This document shows, in pieces, positions 28,754-39,412 of a stretch of 64,000 bases of DNA. Numbering within the stretch: the stretch's first letter is position 1; each line of letters starts with the position of its first letter. A program made the translations under genes and the position numbers. Below the pieces are notes generated by a model, which searched no databases, was not told the DNA's origin, and saw only the letters and a program-made list of their open reading frames with translations. The stretch covers positions 16,212,082 to 16,276,081 of the forward strand of contig NC_067207.1 in assembly GCF_026262505.1 (NCBI RefSeq), given 5' to 3'. The stretch is from Trichomonas vaginalis G3. Its lineage: Eukaryota > Parabasalia > Trichomonadida > Trichomonadidae.

Positions 28754-29818
28754 ATGAATGCTGACTTTAAGAATGCCTTCGAAGCTCTTCATAGTAAGGT
28801 GAAACTAGTGAACGACTTCTCATCTGGAAAGAAACTGAAGTCTGAAGGTTTCGACAAAGAGTTAAGAGAAGTAGCACAAAATATGACGAAAATAACAGAT
28901 GCAGCAACGAGACAGGCAGTTCAAAGTGCCTATGACGCCGTTAGAGCAACTGTTGTGGAAAGTCAAGAAAAAGAGTTACAACAGACCAAAACAGACCTAG
29001 TAAATGCTTTCTTAAGAACGAAAAGTCAGGTAGGACATTATGCTGCAGATGGAACATATGTGCCAGCTGGTGGAACTTATATACCACCAAACCCTCCAAG
29101 AGAAGCACCTGCACCAGGACTACCTAAAACATTTACATCGTCACATGGACACAGACACAGGCATGCACCACCACAACAACCAACAGTTCAAAATCCAGCA
29201 CCACAACAACAACCAAAACCAACAGTTCAAAATCCAGCACAACAACCACCTCCACAACCAGCACAGCAACCAACAGTTCAAAACCCTGCACAACAACAAT
29301 CACAAACAGAGCAAGGACATAAAAGAAGTAGAGAAAAAGGAAACCAAGAATTCTTAAAAATGCTTAAGGAAGATTATGGTTACCCAGATACTCTTGACTT
29401 TAGTGACAGATATAAAGAAGCTATTAGAAAGTTCAAGGAAGGAAATACTGACCCGAACCTATTTAGCTTTATGGCTCAGCATCAAATCAGATATAATCTC
29501 AAACCTGGAAAATACAAGCTCGCTAAGGGATATGATTTAATAGCATATCATCCAAATGACATGAATGAATTTACTCCGAGATATTTGGTGTCAGAGCTAA
29601 ATGATAATTCAACTCTCTTCATGAAACGCGTAAAAAATAGAGACGGAACGAAAGAAGAAAGGTTTATGAGTCCGGATGACTTAGATAGGGAACTTGTTAA
29701 AACGGTCTCGGAATATATGAAATGCCAGCAGATGAGGTACAAGAAACTCCACAGGAAAAGTTCAGATACAACCAGACATGGAAGAAATAGTTCAGCAACA
29801 ACAGCTAGAAGAGCCTGA
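28754..29818 (+). CDS. Element A: 354-aa protein with Pro/Gln-rich linker
   Basis: The N-terminal 90 residues are helical (NADFKNAFEALHSKVKLVND). Residues 110-195 form a low-complexity linker with repeated QQPTVQNPA units. The C-terminal 150 residues are a compact-looking domain (EDYGYPDTLDFSDRYKEAIR, YNLKPGKYKLAKGYDLIAYH, RYLVSELNDNSTLFMKRVKN). One whole frame. I do not recognise the family. The architecture, two folded parts joined by a flexible linker and placed before a capsid gene, suggests a virion or scaffold protein, which is inference. Confidence 0.6.
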   Translation: MNADFKNAFEALHSKVKLVNDFSSGKKLKSEGFDKELREVAQNMTKITDAATRQAVQSAYDAVRATVVESQEKELQQTKTDLVNAFLRTKSQVGHYAADGTYVPAGGTYIPPNPPREAPAPGLPKTFTSSHGHRHRHAPPQQPTVQNPAPQQQPKPTVQNPAQQPPPQPAQQPTVQNPAQQQSQTEQGHKRSREKGNQEFLKMLKEDYGYPDTLDFSDRYKEAIRKFKEGNTDPNLFSFMAQHQIRYNLKPGKYKLAKGYDLIAYHPNDMNEFTPRYLVSELNDNSTLFMKRVKNRDGTKEERFMSPDDLDRELVKTVSEYMKCQQMRYKKLHRKSSDTTRHGRNSSATTARRA

Positions 29819-29838
29819 AGGAAACGAACAATCCCTCC

Positions 29839-31267
29839 TTGGAAACTAACTTCACAGAACTAGATGAAGATTTGGAACAGCCGAAAAATCTTGACCCTCA
29901 ACAAGAGTATGAGGAGAATATGGAATCTTTCCAAGAGTCTAAGAAAAATTCGGCTGACATAGTAGAAGAATATCGAAAATGTTCACCGACATACAAAAGA
30001 CTCCAACATCAGATGAAAATATTCAGCATAGAATGGAAGTACTGAAAGAAAATGTACGCAAATACAATAATCCTTTTTACTTACGACCATATAACGTTCA
30101 ATCTTTGGCTGAACTCGGTGAAAATAAAAGGTTTAATTTCAACAAAACATATAGAAATGAAACATTGTTTAAAGTTCATTCAGAACCTAACCAATATGGA
30201 AACAAACCTACTTTTGTTTCTGCAGACTATGGAACTACAATGAGATGGGGTCATAAAGCTAATCCGGATAGGTGGTTCATAAACTTACAACCTCAATTCC
30301 AAGAAGTTGTAGACGCAATGGAAGTGAATGGTGAACCAGATATAACGGGTATTTTCAGCGCGGCTTTAATGCCATTGAAAGATATGAAAGATGCAGATAT
30401 TTTGGACCAGTATGAAATGAACATGGCTGAAGGAAATATAACACCTGACGTTCTAGAACATTTATCTCAAAGAACTACACAGAACCATAGAGATGGTATA
30501 TTTGGTGAAGAGTTTAGAAAGAAAGTTAGGGAGAGAGAAGGAAGAGAACCTATTGTACATGACCTTGCAAACGAAAGTTTGCAAAATGTCATAAAAACTT
30601 ACTTTGCAGACAATGAACTGAGAAGGGATGAATATTTAAGAAAACTCAAATGGACAGTACCAAATGAAATGTTAGTATTGAAAAACATGTTCCTTGACAA
30701 AATAAAACCAACTACAGAAATAAATGACGCAAGACTGAAACGTTGGGTAAAAGCTTTCCCATTCACAAAAGATATTATTGGTTACATGGAAAGAAAACCA
30801 GAATGGCTACAAAAACATATATTTGGAAACGAGCTTATTCCATATGGACAAGCTCTGTTTGAAGAGCTTGAACCGGAAACTCAGGAAAGAGTCATGCAAA
30901 CAATACGCGAAGACTCAAATACAAACTATGACAAAATCTTTCTAGGATATAGGTTACCTGAGATGGGCGACCAGAGCCCAAAGGCAAAAAGGACATGGGA
31001 AATTTACAACATACTAGTGAACATGAGGCAAAGATGCAACAACTTGAAGCAGAGGGCAAGTTACCAAAAGCGACACCAAAGAAGAAGAGAAGAGTAGAAC
31101 AAAGTGAAAGTAGTGAAGAAGTAACTTCATCTAGTGAAAGTAGTGGCAATGAAGGAAAAAGAAGAGTTAAAGATTCAAAAAACTCAGTCAGGAAGAAAGT
31201 AAAGCTTGGTCGAGTGGGTTCTATTATGACATATAAATCCAACTATTCTATATTTTTACCCATATGA
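29839..31267 (+). pseudogene. Element A: large unrecognised protein
   Basis: Frames through this part encode SLAELGENKRFNFNKTYR, PDRWFINLQPQFQEVVDAME, FFADNELRRDEYLRKLKWTV-like helices and a basic, Ser-rich end (KKKRRVEQSESSEEVTSSSE, then RKKVKLGRVG) that resembles a nuclear localisation signal. Broken in about two places. Position just upstream of the capsid region suggests a virion protein. No enzyme motif is seen. Confidence 0.5.
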
Positions 31268-31268
31268 A

Positions 31269-32874
31269 ATGTACGCCGCTCAGAATATAACGCCAACAGT
31301 TTTGGATGCCATGAACGGAAATGTTTCCGAATGGTATAACGAATGCGACAATGCCATTAGAAGGTCAGAAATAGTTCCTGGAACTTACGAATATACAACT
31401 GCTGTTTCTTATGGAAACGTAGGTGAGTTTGGAGAAGGTTCTTCAACAACAGTAGATATTGCTTGCGACAGGTTTCATATTATTTCTATTGACAACTCAT
31501 TCTTATACGTGGAACAAGACATTGAAATAAAAACTTCTGCCAAGTTGTCTGACAAGAAAGGTTGCAATGGAATTTTCTATGTCGGATACCAATATGCTCC
31601 AGAAGTTTTCATGGGATATAAGATATATTCTAACTCTGACTTAGTTCAAACAGTAACATGGGCAAACTATGAATGGTTCGCTTTGAGAAACTCAGTACAA
31701 CCACAAGCTAGAGAACAAACAGACCAGTATGCACCATTGAGAAAATAAGAAGACTTGACCCTAACGTTCCAGGAGTTTATGTTAACCTTTCTGGACAAAC
31801 TGCAGCAGCAGTAACCAAAGTAAAACTGAAACTTAGAGTTCCTTTGTCATCTTTCCTCATCTTCAGGTTTTTAAGATACTTGCCAAACTGGGCAGGAAAA
31901 ATTTCTATCGAACTTACTCCAAGCAAAAATAACTTAGTCATTGCACCAACACAAGACCCATTCACTATTACAGACGTAAAGGGAACAAATAAACATCATT
32001 CGCCGAATTTTGCAAAGACAAAGTTGACTTAGACTTTGGTTTCTCAAACCTCAACACTGAAGTAAACTATTATTTCAATGCTGCTGGAACTGCTTGGGAC
32101 ACAGTTAAGTTTACATGCGAACAGTTTGAATGCAAGAGAATAGAAAGCAGACTTGCCGTTTATATGTTGGACCCAGATATTTCAAATGCTTTAGCTGCCA
32201 AATATATTGCAGTTCCACTTATGTTCCCTATACACCAAATATCTGTCAAAGACTTTGCAGGTGAAGTTGGAAACCAAAGTGCTGACCCAGGTGCAAGAAC
32301 AGATATTGCTTTAACAACTGCAATGAAACATGCAGATACTATGTTTGTACTGTTCAGACGAACTATAAATGACTATTCTTGTTTCTACAACCCTGGTATT
32401 AAATATCATATAAACATAGATGGCAAATATTATCCAAGAGAAGAATATTCTACAGTTGAGGATATGAGGTCATACAACTTGACATTAGATGCTATGAACT
32501 TTAACAACAACTTCACAACAACCATTAACCCTGAAATGCAAAGTTCTATTATGCCATATGTGAAAGTATGGACTCATACAGGAGGTCAAAAAACTCAATA
32601 TACAAATGGAGACCGTTCAAACTTTTGGCTTGGCATTCCATTTGCTGACTCAGAAGACTTTATGGGTGGTATTTCAACTGTTGGTACAGTTCAAATACAA
32701 TATACTGGTGACAGAGACGGTCCAGATGAATTGAGAGCAAAGAAGTTTACAAAACCAATAGCACTTTTCACGGAAGATGCTCTTTTGAAGATTCGTTCGA
32801 TGAAACCTGCTGGGGCTCCTCAGATTGGCATAACGACAGCTTCCATCGAGCAGATTTTGGCAGCAGGTCAGTAA
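31269..32874 (+). pseudogene. Element A: major-capsid-like protein (double jelly-roll type)
   Basis: About 530 codons rich in beta-strand-like segments: FHIISIDNSFLYVEQDIEIK, KLKLRVPLSSFLIFRFLRYL, WAGKISIELTPSKNNLVIA, YIAVPLMFPIHQISVKDFAG, YHINIDGKYYPREEY and FWLGIPFADSEDFMGG. The VPLSSF...LP...ISIEL pattern fits Polinton double jelly-roll capsid proteins, where a conserved turn is followed by paired strands. Size and position also fit. Broken in about two places. The capsid region of element B (35293-36927) is related only distantly, so A and B are separate lineages. The alternative, a minor capsid protein, cannot be excluded. Confidence 0.6.
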
Positions 32875-32879
32875 GTTGT

Positions 32880-33206
32880 TCTTGAACTGACTTCTCTCCG
32901 TCAAATATTGACAGTACGCCAGTTTTGACATAATATTGTATTATAAACTTTCCTTTAGTAATATCGTCAGTTTTGAAGTTATATTTTTGTCTGCTTCAAG
33001 AACTTTCACCATTTCAGTTATACCAACTTTCTTTGCTTTATGAAAATATTTAGGTTCAGCAAAGACTGCTATTCTATAACATTTTCCATTGTTTGTGTAA
33101 AGAACTATTCTGTCAATGTATTTGTATTGTTTTGTGAGTATAAACTTTGTTCTGCTTCAATTCAAGAGATATCCGAATACGTCCATCTTTTTATTCTAAG
33201 TAAAAT
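32880..33206. other. Element A: stretch with weak minus-strand coding
   Basis: The minus strand reads FAEPKYFHKAKKVGITEMVK and VLEADKNITSKLTILLKES, which looks coding but lacks a clear start. It is flanked by T-rich DNA. It may be a remnant of a small gene. No family assigned. Confidence 0.35.
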
Positions 33207-33459
33207 GTCATTTCCGAAAAATAGAAGCGTAAGTGTTTCAAAAGGTTTAATGGCGGTGGCAGATGTGAAGTTAAATTCACCAACTCAAACAAACAGTCAA
33301 AGTGTTGTTGTCAATGTCAAAGACAGAGATGTTGAAGTGGGGAAACCATACGAAGACGAAGATGGTATAACAATTGTTCCTGTAAAAGAACCAACATATC
33401 CTGAAGTTAGCAGAGACTTAAGTTCTGTTGCAGATATTCGAAACGACTACCAACACTGA
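33207..33459 (+). CDS. Element A: small protein of about 83 aa
   Basis: The frame starts at the ATG of MSFPKNRSVSVSKGLMAVAD, with context TAAAATG; a longer frame upstream is T-rich and unlikely. The protein is polar, with SQSVVVNVKDRDVEVGK and PVKEPTYPEVSRDLSS. It is similar in plan to the 100-aa protein of element B at 38746 (VNVSPELTR, PVEIPTYPTYP), and both precede a small Cys-Cys protein. Confidence 0.5.
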
Positions 33460-33506
33460 AAGACAAACTTCAAACTCAGGAGAAGATTTGTCAAGCTTTA
33501 AGTATA

Positions 33507-33700
33507 ATGTTAAACTTGGTCGAACACAACCCTGTAAAAGTGAACTCATATGTCATTGCACCTCATGAAGTTTTGAAAGAACTATTGAAACTTTTGACAG
33601 AGGCAGACGATATAAACATCAAAGAAATAGAACCCGACATTAGTTGCTGTGGTGTTTCATATAATGCATTGACAAGATATACGTTATGAAAGGAGGTGAA
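33507..33700 (+). CDS. Element A: small protein with Cys-Cys motif
   Basis: It reads VNSYVIAPHEVLKELLKLLT, then DINIKEIEPDISCCGVSYNA. The element B protein ending at 39412 has YESLIHIIAILCD and FFIDDEVSCCGTVAKI, so this is the shorter counterpart. SCCG suggests a disulphide or metal site. Function unknown. Confidence 0.5.
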
Positions 33701-33784
33701 ACGTTGAACTTAAATATAGTTTCCCAGACGTTATAAAAATATTTGACGACCACAACATTTCATTAAAATTTATTTGCTAAGTAA

Positions 33785-34229
33785 ATGGCAGAAGACATAA
33801 TGGTTTATACTATTACGACTAAAAACCCTGAGTCATATAATTCTATAACAACAAAACTTACAAAGTCCTCAAGGACGATATTGTAAACTAACCTTAAACA
33901 CAATGACGACTAAAGCCTGTTTTGCTCTTTTGACACCAGAAGACTTTATTGTTGTGAATGGTAAAAAATACTCCTTTGAAGATACTTACTCAGATATACC
34001 ACCAACAGGTTTTGTTGACTTATTTAATACTTTAAGTACGGGTGTAACATGTGCTGCAACTAGAGCAGGTTTCATTATGTTTGGATGTCCGACTGAGTTT
34101 ACTATAAACGATATGAGCTATAATACAAAACTCATATTCTGGTTTTTACTACCAACAGTTTCCTATAAAGGAAAAGGTGTCATACAAGGAATGTCTATTC
34201 CATTGACATTAAGCACACCAATCTTATAT
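33785..34229 (+). CDS. Element A: short protein and a 5' partial gene running into the gap
   Basis: MAEDIMVYTITTKNPESYN starts in a TAAATG context at 33785 and is short. The frame from 33903 encodes KACFALLTPEDFIVVNGKKY, DIPPTGFVDLFNTLSTGVTC and MSYNTKLIFWFLLPTVSYKG, then enters the run of N. It looks like a beta-rich virion protein of unknown family. The 3' end is not available. Confidence 0.5.
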
Positions 34230-34329
34230 NNNNNNNNNNNNNNNNNNNNNNNNNNNNNNNNNNNNNNNNNNNNNNNNNNNNNNNNNNNNNNNNNNNNNNN
34301 NNNNNNNNNNNNNNNNNNNNNNNNNNNNN
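34230..34329. other. Assembly gap of 100 N
   Basis: Exactly 100 unknown bases, the usual placeholder for a gap of unknown size. The genes on the two sides belong to different Polinton lineages, so the join may not be a true neighbourhood. Confidence 0.99.
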
Positions 34330-34686
34330 ATTTGAATTTATGATATCAATTATCTGATTTATTCTTTCTTCAATCTCTTCTATTCTTTTTGTTAAATCAT
34401 CAATTTTCATTAATGAGGTGATTCTTGATTGAGGAATAGATTTCAAACTAACCACTCCTTTTATTTTTGAAATTTTGAATCCATCAACTTTAAACATTTT
34501 ATTCAATTTACATGTTGTCAATTCTTCAAATAATTTTTTATTGTTAGCATAATAGTCATTAAATTCTTCAATGAAAAAAATTTTTATTTCAGTAATTGGT
34601 TTAACAACGTTTATTTTTTGTTGAACATTTTCACTTTCATTTATTTCTTCCTCCTCTGTTTCATTTATTTTTAAAATCGGTTTCAT
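34330..34686 (-). CDS. Element B: coiled-coil protein, cut by the gap
   Basis: It starts MKPILKINETEEEEINESEN and continues with VKPITEIKIFFIEEFNDYYA, VDGFKISKIKGVVSLKSIPQ, and a helical end IDDLTKRIEEIEERINQIID, a clear coiled coil. The start is whole and the C-terminus is in the N run. The last part, an arginine-containing loop followed by a coiled coil, is common in proteins with KilA-N or MSV199-type domains of large DNA viruses. That resemblance is weak. Confidence 0.5.
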
Positions 34687-34752
34687 TTATCATTAAATAA
34701 AAATTAGAATATAAGTGATGAAATATATTTTTTAATTAATATTAAATCAGAA

Positions 34753-34989
34753 ATGGCTGCAGGATTCTTTAAGAAACTGTGGGATGGAATTAAGAAAGCT
34801 GCGGGTTGGGTTTATAAAAATATTATTAAACCCGTTGCAAACTTTTTGGCACCAGTAGCGAAAACGGCAGGAACTATCATAGGTGGAGTATTAGGTACTA
34901 AAGCAGGTAATCCGGCGATGGGAGCACAAGCAGGTAACGCAGTTGGTGGAATAGCTGAAGGAATACTTAATAAAATAGGAGGTAGATAG
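34753..34989 (+). CDS. Element B: 78-aa amphipathic, Gly/Ala-rich protein (lytic-peptide type)
   Basis: MAAGFFKKLWDGIKKAAGWV is followed by KNIIKPVANFLAPVAKTAGT and a Gly/Ala-rich end (GGVLGTKAGNPAMGAQAGNA). The N-terminus is a textbook amphipathic helix with Lys and Trp, like membrane-lytic peptides; adenoviruses use protein VI for this role and Polintons often carry a similar small gene beside the capsid gene. Whole frame. It lies convergent to a paralogue at 35008-35223. The membrane-disrupting role during entry is inferred. Confidence 0.55.
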   Translation: MAAGFFKKLWDGIKKAAGWVYKNIIKPVANFLAPVAKTAGTIIGGVLGTKAGNPAMGAQAGNAVGGIAEGILNKIGGR

Positions 34990-35007
34990 TGGAAAAATAA
35001 ATTATTT

Positions 35008-35223
35008 TTATCTTAGTATCGGTTGAAGTCTTTGACAAACTTTTTCTCCTTTATTTAAAATTTCTCTTATTGGAGCAGCTTTTGGTGTTATTGATTCAGC
35101 AACGTCACTAATTGCTTCTTTATTCTTAAATATCCAATTTGCTCCTTTCTTCATTGTTTCCCAAACTTTATGCGCTCCTCTTTTTACTTTATCCCACAGT
35201 TTCTTAAAGAATCCTGCAGCCAT
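35008..35223 (-). CDS. Element B: 71-aa paralogue with the same amphipathic N-terminus
   Basis: It begins MAAGFFKKLWDKVKRGAHKV, sharing the first eleven residues with the 78-aa protein on the opposite strand, then diverges (WETMKKGANWIFKNKEAISD, IREILNKGEKVCQRLQPILR). The two genes are convergent, 18 bp apart at their 3' ends, so they arose by an inverted duplication or have kept only the N-terminal motif in common. Whole frame. Confidence 0.55.
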   Translation of the reverse strand: MAAGFFKKLWDKVKRGAHKVWETMKKGANWIFKNKEAISDVAESITPKAAPIREILNKGEKVCQRLQPILR

Positions 35224-35292
35224 AGTTGATTATTTCATTAAAATTAAAAATTCATTTTCATCTTTTAATTTTGATTTTTTATTTATTAATAA

Positions 35293-36927
35293 ATGACGAC
35301 TAACTATTTGGTGCCAAACACTAAACCGATTAATGGAAATGTGTTTCATTCATTCGAAAAGATAAATGAAATATTCGCAAAGAATGACGGTAGAAGATAT
35401 TATAGAGAACTTGAAAGTTCATGCTATGACTCTGATGCTCCATATTTTGATGATAAACAAACTCATTTAAGAATTACAAATCCGGCTCATGATGTGAACC
35501 AATTAGGTGACACATATATTAAACGCAAAGTTAAAGCAACTCTAGTTTCAAATAAAGCTTTCACATGTGATGCCGCTTTTAAATGCATGCGTTTATTCGT
35601 TGGTTACAAATCATCAAATCAAAGCTTTAAACAATTAGAAGTAGAAACCGAAAGAGGTGATGCCGGTTATCTTCAGATGGATTGCGCCCGTGAATCTTTC
35701 GCATTTGCAACATATAAACCAAAATCAGAAAGGAAAGTTAAAAAGTTTGTTCATTCGTTATATAATAATGTTCAAAAATATGATAACTCAGTATGTGGTA
35801 AATATATTGACCCTTCAGAAGTTTTCAAGAAAGCAAATGAAGAAGTTGATATCACTTTTGATATGATTATTCCGGTAAATGATTTGTTAGCATTTCAGGC
35901 GTTCGATGATTATCCTAAATCATTTGGTGAAATCATTCTTAAATATTATGTTTTCAGGGATACTTTAGTATTTTGTCAGGTTGACCCGTTAAGAGTTGCT
36001 GATTTACAAAATTACGTTTATGAAAAGATAACTGATGAAAATTATGAAAAGATTATGAATCATGTTTATAAATATGATCGCAAATTCCAACAAATCGGAC
36101 TTCTTGCCAAATTAATTACAAGCTTAGCCGCTACATCTGCTGACGCAACAGTTGATGACGTTATTATTTCATGCACAAAGATGGAAGTTTTAGAGGATAA
36201 ATGCATTACACCAGGATACGGTTTAATTGAAGAATCAGTTAAAGCAATACCACGTTTATTCAGTAAGGAAGATCCATTCATGATTCCAGCTCAACATATT
36301 GACGTTCGTTCACTAAATGGAGGTTGCATCACTCCTGAAGGTATTAGCTCAGATTTCTCATACGCTCTTCATAATGTTACAGATGTTGTGTTAACATTTC
36401 CGAAGAATGCAATGCAAAGAACAGTTTTAGAAAATCCAATGCTTCGAGGTCTTCAGGTCACTATAGATTCCAGAAACTTCCCCGATCAAGCGATGACCAC
36501 AGTGGGTGACATATTCTTTACACGTATGCTTCAAGCTTCTGATTTAGATGGAGTGAATGAATGCACAGAAGAATATAGGACTCATTAACTAGACCACTGA
36601 TGATAATGGCACACCATTAGCTAGAAAATGGAAAGACCAAACTTCATTCTTATGCACTATTCCAGTTCAACGTGATGGAGCGGGTATATTCTTGATGGAT
36701 TAGAAACTTTCAACTCACAAGTTACAGTACAAGTGAAAGCTTATCCAATCATTCAGGGTGAAAATGACACTTACTGTTCAAAGGTGACAAATCCTCCTCA
36801 GGTTTGGTTTACTAGGACTACATATTGGACATGGACACCGGACGAAGGTTTGAAATATCATCCAACAGGTACACCACCACAGTATAGAAGTTCATATGAT
36901 GAAATATTGATGAATAGAAATGTTTAA
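35293..36927 (+). pseudogene. Element B: major-capsid-like protein (double jelly-roll type)
   Basis: About 540 codons, start in TAAATG context. Strand-rich segments include YIKRKVKATLVSNKAFTCDA, FKCMRLFVGYKSSNQSFKQL, VDITFDMIIPVNDLLAFQAF, FGEIILKYYVFRDTLVFCQV, VVLTFPKNAMQRTVLENPML and GLQVTIDSRNFPD, then YPIIQGENDTYCSKVTNPPQ near the end. The IPVNDLLAF...P...EIILKYYV block fits the second jelly-roll of Polinton capsid proteins. It is followed directly by the packaging ATPase, the usual partner. Broken in about two places. It is clearly different from the capsid region of element A. Confidence 0.65.
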
Positions 36928-36952
36928 AATTATAAATTTATTTTTGATTAAA

Positions 36953-37784
36953 TGGATTTAAATTCATCCACTCCTTATGAAGAATTAGCAGGAGTATATA
37001 ATACATACGTAGATGATATGATTAATGAAGCATTGAGTGATAATAGAAATGCTCTATCTAAGGAAAAATTAATGAAAATTCATATTCTGAATGTTACTTA
37101 AATTCAATCACTGCAGCAATTGGTAAACAGAATAAAGGTAAAACATTAACGATATTAAAACAAATTATCATTATTGCTAACACTTCCCCCTATTCACATG
37201 TGTTAATTTATATCAACCGTTCAGGTTCACCTTCAGATGATACATTTGAATCTTTAAAGCATTTAATCAAAATTCCAATTATTTATTTACAAAGAAGAAG
37301 CAGAAGATTATTTAAAAAACTTTTTAATGTATAAAGAATTATATAATACAATCAAGAAGCAAGGATTAGAGGATAAAATTATTGATAAACAACGGGATGA
37401 ATTATTTGAAACACTTTCTATTTCAAATTTTGATAGAGAATTTTTGCATTCACTCATTTTTCTAGATGATGCAGTGAAATCAAAACTAATAACAAATGAG
37501 AAATCATATTTTAATCAGTTATTAACTCAATGTCGACACATTCAGTGTTCATTCTTCATGGCTGTTCAATACTTCAAAGCATTAAGCACAAACATTAAAT
37601 CAAATCTATCAACCTTTTCATTTTCAGTGGGTTTAGTCGTCAACAGTTGAACGTTATGCTTTATCAAGTGAATTTACCAATGAGCATTAATGAACTTTAC
37701 ACACAATATCAGCAATTAGGTGAACATGGAAAAATAATAGTTGATTTAAATAAAGGAGTGTTAAATTTGATTAACTTTTTATAA
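36953..37784 (+). pseudogene. Element B: genome-packaging ATPase (FtsK/HerA, A32 type)
   Basis: It starts in TAAATG context (MDLNSSTPYEELAGVYNTYV). A Walker A-like GKQNKGKTLT, a strand reading HVLIYINRSGSP, Walker B LIFLDD, and YFNQLLTQCRHIQCSFFMAV (the sensor region) follow in the order expected for poxvirus A32-type ATPases, which pump DNA into capsids. At about 275 codons the length fits. Broken in about four places. It lies between the capsid gene and a virion-type protein. Confidence 0.75.
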
Positions 37785-37814
37785 TTAATTTTTATTTTTT
37801 ATTTATAATTAAAC

Positions 37815-38713
37815 ATGACAGAAATGGCAAATCTTCTACAGGTTCCATTAAAACAAGGACAAACAAAAAGGGTGCATATAATAGAACTATGAAAGTTCCT
37901 GATGGAATGAAAGAATTAGTTCATATTGTTGCTGGTCTTCAAAAAGATGTTAAACAAATGAGAAACGTTTTAACATTACCAGAAGCTCAAGCATATGCCA
38001 AACGTCATGGTCCAAATTGGGAAGCACACGAAGCAGACATTACGGGTCCAAATGGAAAACCTGATGGTATAAATGAAGTTTTCGTTACTGATGGTCAAGG
38101 AAATATTAAAGTCATAAATGGTTATAAATTAACTATATCTGATTATCCTAAACGTAAAGCATATAATGAACGTTATCCTATGCAATTTGATGAAAATGGA
38201 AAAGCTGTTAAACAATACATTGGAGAAGGTGAAAATGGTCCAATTAATTCATACCGTCATAATCCATATTCTTATTTCAATGAAGAATTAAATGCTGTTG
38301 AAGAGGGACCGGATGGATTACCACGATATTCTAACCAGTTTGATGGTCAATATGCAAATATTAGACCTGAAATTTCAGCTAAGAAATTCTTTAAAGTTGC
38401 TTTATTCGATCCAGTTTTCGCAAATGTTAAAGATGAACTTAAACAGCAATTCCAACCAATTATAGTAGCAAGAATTGCATCAGGTGCTTTATCTCAAGCA
38501 TTCAAAGATTTAATTAAGAAACCATTATATCAGCAACGAGGTTTAACTTATGATTTAGTTAAGGAATCAGATAAAAGAAAATTTGAGAAATCAAATGATT
38601 ATAAGAATGCAATTAATGAATATATTCGGTCTATTAATTTCGATGAAAATGCTAAAAATCAACTTCATGAACAAATACAGGGAATAATAGATTCAAAAGT
38701 TCCAGCAAAATAA
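37815..38713 (+). pseudogene. Element B: virion-type protein of about 295 codons
   Basis: The long frame from 37889 (274 codons) has [60 protein letters not shown] and a C-terminal helical part ([40 protein letters not shown]). A short upstream piece begins [17 protein letters not shown]. Broken about once. The [12 protein letters not shown] segment is a compact glycine-rich turn. Polintons have a conserved gene at this place, after the ATPase, of unknown structural role. No enzyme motif. Confidence 0.55.
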
Positions 38714-38745
38714 AAGTTTAAATATATTTTTTTATTCGATTATAA

Positions 38746-39412
38746 ATGAGAAGACGTTTCACTAGTCAAAAGAACACTAACGCAAAAGCAGAGATTACGG
38801 TTGGTTATAACGTAAATGATGATAAATCACGAATTATTCAAAATGTTAAAGTTAATGTTAGTCCTGAATTAACAAGGTCAGCAACTCAACCAAATTTATT
38901 AACTCGTGACTTACCGAAGAATGAGGAGGAGCAAAATAAAGAAGATGGAGACCCAATCATTTTATCTGAACCCAGTAAAGAACCTGTTGAAATTCCCACT
39001 TATCCAACATACCCCCCCTCTTTCATCAAACATCGAGAACCCATATAAAATAGACATTAATTCAGAATTAATGAAAATTTACCGTGATATAATAATTAAT
39101 AATTATGATTCAATAATAAATTTAATTGATCAATCCGGTTTAATTATTTTACCTTATGAATCATTAATTCACATTATTGCCATTCTTTGTGATGTTCAAG
39201 ATTCAGACGTTAAGATTCAATTTTTCATAGATGATGAGGTTTCATGCTGCGGAACAGTTGCAAAAATAAATCCTATAAAGGATATTAGCACAATTAAGAT
39301 ATCAAAGAACGGAACAACAACTGAACTTCATTTAACATATAATGATATTTATAATAAAATAGTTGATGAATATAAAATATCACTTGAAAAATTCTTTGTT
39401 AAGGCTATTTAA
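38746..39412 (+). pseudogene. Element B: disordered N-terminal part and Cys-Cys domain
   Basis: Starts in TAAATG context (MRRRFTSQKNTNAKAEITVG). The first 90 codons are polar and end in a Pro/Tyr-rich stretch (VEIPTYPTYPP). The second part has MKIYRDIIINNYDSIINLID, YESLIHIIAILCD, KIQFFIDDEVSCCGTVAKIN and ISTIKISKNGTTTELHLTYN. Broken about once. Counterparts in element A lie at 33207-33700, in the same order. Confidence 0.55.

Larger units (their letters stand above)
27697..34229. mobile_element. Polinton/Maverick-like element A (left part; right side cut by the assembly gap)
   Basis: The left edge is placed at AGTATAACTTTGTCC because host-type sequence ends there and Polinton termini typically begin with AG. 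The matching right terminus is not in the window. Parts in order: small basic proteins (27915-28733), a proline/glutamine-rich protein (28754-29818), a large protein (29839-31267), a capsid region (31269-32874), and small proteins (33207-34229). All are on the plus strand except a short segment near 33,000. No polymerase, integrase or ATPase is visible before the gap. The element is broken, with around eight to ten breaks over 6.5 kb, yet long frames persist, so it is not ancient. Confidence 0.75.
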
